DNA of 64,000 nucleotides, taken from contig OY725500.1 of the NCBI GenBank assembly GCA_963281255.1, positions 3,653,184 to 3,717,183 on the forward strand, read 5' to 3'. Below, one piece after another: positions 61,977 to 64,000 of the stretch (position 1 is the first letter of the stretch; each line of letters starts with the position of its first letter). The notes beneath the pieces are model-generated. The model did not search any database. It saw nothing but the letters and a program-made list of their open reading frames with translations, and was not told the DNA's origin. The DNA comes from Aphrocallistes beatrix. Taxonomy: Eukaryota > Porifera > Hexactinellida > Sceptrulophora > Aphrocallistidae. Both the position numbers and the translations under genes were made by a program.

Positions 61977-63217
61977 ATATTTATTTCTTTTTGATTTTTT
62001 AATGTCACATGCATCATTTTTCTTCTTGATTCTTTAGTTCTACTTTACAGTTGTGTAACTATAAATTTTCGTAGATCTATATTGTTAACCATTCATGTAC
62101 ACTTATGCCGATGATTGGAAATTTGATTAAATCATAACAGTTTCTTCAAATGTGCTCTATTCTTATAAATTTTTCAATTCTGGGATCCGTTTTTGGGCAG
62201 GGCGGGGGGAGTAGCCAGCCCCCTGGCAGAAATTTATTTATAGTCTCTAGTATTGTGTATGGGAACCATTCCGTTCCTGGAGACTTGTCCCAATTAAGCG
62301 GAGTTTACTGTATTGCAATTATTCAAATGCTGTCAGCTTCCAGGGGCTTTGCCCCTGGATCCCACTAGGGATTTACAAGGCCCCCATCAGAAAATTTGTT
62401 TTGTGGTTCTCCCCAGGAATGGATTCCTGGGGAGCAATGGAGGGTAATTGCCTCCCCCCAGTTTCATTGAAAATGTCTAAATAATCGTTTTTCAGTTAAA
62501 AATAAAAGTACTAATTGTTAAAAACAAGATTTATTTGGAACCATTAGCCTCATCTTTAGTATCATTTTCAGGGTAATACTAATATTAGTATTTCCGTTAC
62601 AAGCTACCTGTAAATATTTAGCCATAGTGAGTTCAATTTTGCCCCAAAAATTGTCAATTAAAATTTGCAATCTAATTGAAGCCCTTCTTACTTTGTAGGG
62701 GTAGCGCGAGGAGTTGCGGAGGTTGTGGCTGTAACCCCCGCGGATAATCTCGCGACTCCTAAGGGTCTCGAGATTTTAATATTTTTACGATTCTGGAATA
62801 TTCTATATAAGTAAACACAATTCACTGCACTAAATATAACTGAATCAAGATCAAAACTTCAAACTGTTCCTTAATATTAATAGCAATCGATCAAATATAA
62901 AAAATAATTTTGATATGCAGTTGAGGGTCAACCAGAGTATAAAACCTGGCACTGCCCATGCTTTGTAGGAGTAAACCTAGCAAAAGATCGTGATCGGATC
63001 GTAGATCCTTTTTGAATATGGGATCAGGAACGCGATCCTTCTCTTTTTGAGGATCGACCAATGCCCTGACTCTACCTTGGAGAATTTGGTATTATGTTCT
63101 CTCATTAGCATTGAGAAATCAATTATTAACCAACCACATGGATTCTGCTCTGTATCTAGTTTCTATATATGTGTGTTGGCTAGGAAGTTTGTTCGGAGGC
63201 TAAATGAATCGCTACTT
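61977..63217. other. Spacer with dispersed repeats
   Basis: 62330-62470 is a copy of the CAGCTTCCAGGGG repeat (CAGGGGCTTTGCCCCTGG hairpin). 62690-62765 has a GC-rich stretch (GGGGTAGCGCGAGGAGTTGC). 62980-63060 repeats the GATC-rich wording of 1050-1440. No gene recognised; the 61-codon frame ending at 63232 runs into the tRNA-like sequence and has no support. Confidence 0.5.
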
Positions 63218-63289
63218 CGCTTTTTAGTTTAATGGTTCAAACGTACAACTGTCGTCTGTAATTTCTAGGTTCAATTCCTAGGGAAGCAC
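63218..63289 (+). tRNA. tRNA-Asp (GTC)-like sequence, probably a pseudogene or tRNA-derived repeat
   Basis: Folds with canonical spacing. Acceptor CGCTTTT with GGAAGCA (first pair C-A mismatched, two G-T), D-stem GTTT/AAAC, anticodon stem TACAA/CTGTA (one A-C mismatch) around loop CTGTCGT (anticodon GTC), T-arm CTAGG-TTCAATT-CCTAG. Pol III A-box (TAGTTTAATGG) and B-box (GGTTCAATTCC) match consensus. The weak acceptor and anticodon stems argue against a working tRNA. The leader GGAGGCTAAATGAATCGCTA has a close relative at the window end. Confidence 0.5.
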
Positions 63290-64000
63290 CCAAACCAGCG
63301 ACTCATACAATCCTCCTTTTTGGGTCTCAAGTTTTGTAGTAAACCTCTTAGGTCTCAAGTTTTGTAGTAAACAATCTTATTAAGTACATCCTGAACAATT
63401 GGTGCCGGATTAAGTTTGTTATATATTCAGTGGAGTCGAGTGGAGTTTGTAACAGTGGCACCTTCAGACTCTCAAATACGAATGGCGATGCGATCTAGAA
63501 TTCATAACAAATGTATCAAAGCCATTTGATGAATGAAAAGAGGCTATAATCTGCTATAAACCATTTTTCTAGGATAATATTTATGATGCCTCTATGTGTC
63601 AGGGATCATCCTTAATATTCTTCTCTCCCTAGCTTCGAAATTCTGATTGCAATTGACTGATTAATCTCATTAAAATGTAAGAGTATCATTATAACACAAA
63701 ATTTATAAATGGCGTATGCACTCGAATAGTATCCAGCCCTCGAATAATCGAGCCCCTATGGGCCCCTACCTCTACCCACACCCCCAATCTTAAATCCTCC
63801 TATTATGAACTTTAGGTACATACTAAATTTGCAACACACTTGCTGATATAAGGTAGGAGTATTTTGTAATGGATATTGGGCAGTATAATAATGTATGAAT
63901 TAGAATCAACCCATAATTAGTGCGGGAAATATAATTCTGTCTATAAATTAGAACTGTACGCTGTATTTAGATGGAGGCTAAGTTTATCGCTACTCCGCTT
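63290..64000. other. Spacer with short direct repeat; partial tRNA-leader copy at the end
   Basis: GGTCTCAAGTTTTGTAGTAA (plus AC) occurs at 63323-63344 and again at 63351-63372. The last ~30 bases (GGAGGCTAAGTTTATCGCTA then CTCCGCTT) resemble 63196-63223, the leader into the tRNA-Asp-like sequence, so a second copy may continue beyond the window. No gene. Confidence 0.5.

Noticed and set aside
63047-63232. 61-codon frame near the right edge as a mitochondrial-type gene next to a tRNA
   Set aside because: No recognisable mitochondrial protein, and the frame runs into the tRNA-like sequence; a nuclear mitochondrial insert is not supported.

Overview
The window looks like nuclear DNA of an invertebrate animal. 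It is AT-rich, has eukaryotic splice sites with short introns (60-330 bp where I can model them), a nuclear tRNA-Lys, and animal genes (TOP3B-type topoisomerase with an RGG tail, retromer VPS26, a short ABCC/MRP transporter, C-type lectins, coiled-coil/NHL proteins). A sponge or another early-branching marine invertebrate is my best guess. It rests on the overall gene mix and compact introns and cannot be proven from this window.

Layout. 0-5 kb: a small two-exon gene on the minus strand, then repeat-rich spacer. 5.5-9.4 kb: an intronless ABCC4-like transporter. 10.3-11.0 kb: an MRH-domain (mannose-6-phosphate-receptor-like) membrane protein on minus. 12.4-19.2 kb: an NHL gene cut in two by a 5.5-kb Mutator-like (MULE) transposon, with ~118-bp terminal inverted repeats and a perfect 8-bp target duplication. 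The MULE encoded one protein with transposase, SWIM zinc finger, Ulp1/C48 peptidase-like and PHD domains. It has since been invaded by at least three smaller elements. 20.6-23.2 kb: TOP3B. 24.4-26.9 kb: two DUF4419 genes, the first truncated. 28.5-33.0 kb: two broken C-type-lectin fragments, a mariner remnant, and one intact four-exon double-C-type-lectin gene. 37.1-41.3 kb: two tandem coiled-coil/NHL genes. 42.1 kb: a DUF4419 remnant. 42.9-49.8 kb: five minus-strand genes sharing a cysteine-rich C-terminal domain. Three carry a ubiquitin-like N-terminal domain ending in Gly-Gly; two instead start with N-myristoylation-type sequences. 51.5 kb: another DUF4419 remnant. 54.3 kb: tRNA-Lys. 56.2 kb: DUF4419 gene. 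58.2 kb: VPS26. 59.7 and 61.5 kb: two DUF7587-like genes. 63.2 kb: a tRNA-Asp-like sequence.

Between the genes lie many small transposons: Tigger/pogo-type and Tc1-type elements with TA duplications, hAT-type with 8-bp duplications, a piggyBac-like TTAA family whose interior is an array resembling interferon-response elements, and an abundant TA-microsatellite plus GC-hairpin family. Three complete genes and one pseudogene of the expanded families start 46-122 bp downstream of the 3' end of that last family, in the same orientation.

Housekeeping genes here are single, long and intact. The lineage-expanded families (DUF4419, NHL, lectin, ubiquitin-like fusion, DUF7587) occur as duplicates, truncations and remnants, which suggests a birth-and-death region, possibly with innate-immune-type genes. 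That functional reading is inference. The most promising candidate for an undescribed system is the ubiquitin-like/myristoyl cysteine-rich cluster at 42.9-49.8 kb.
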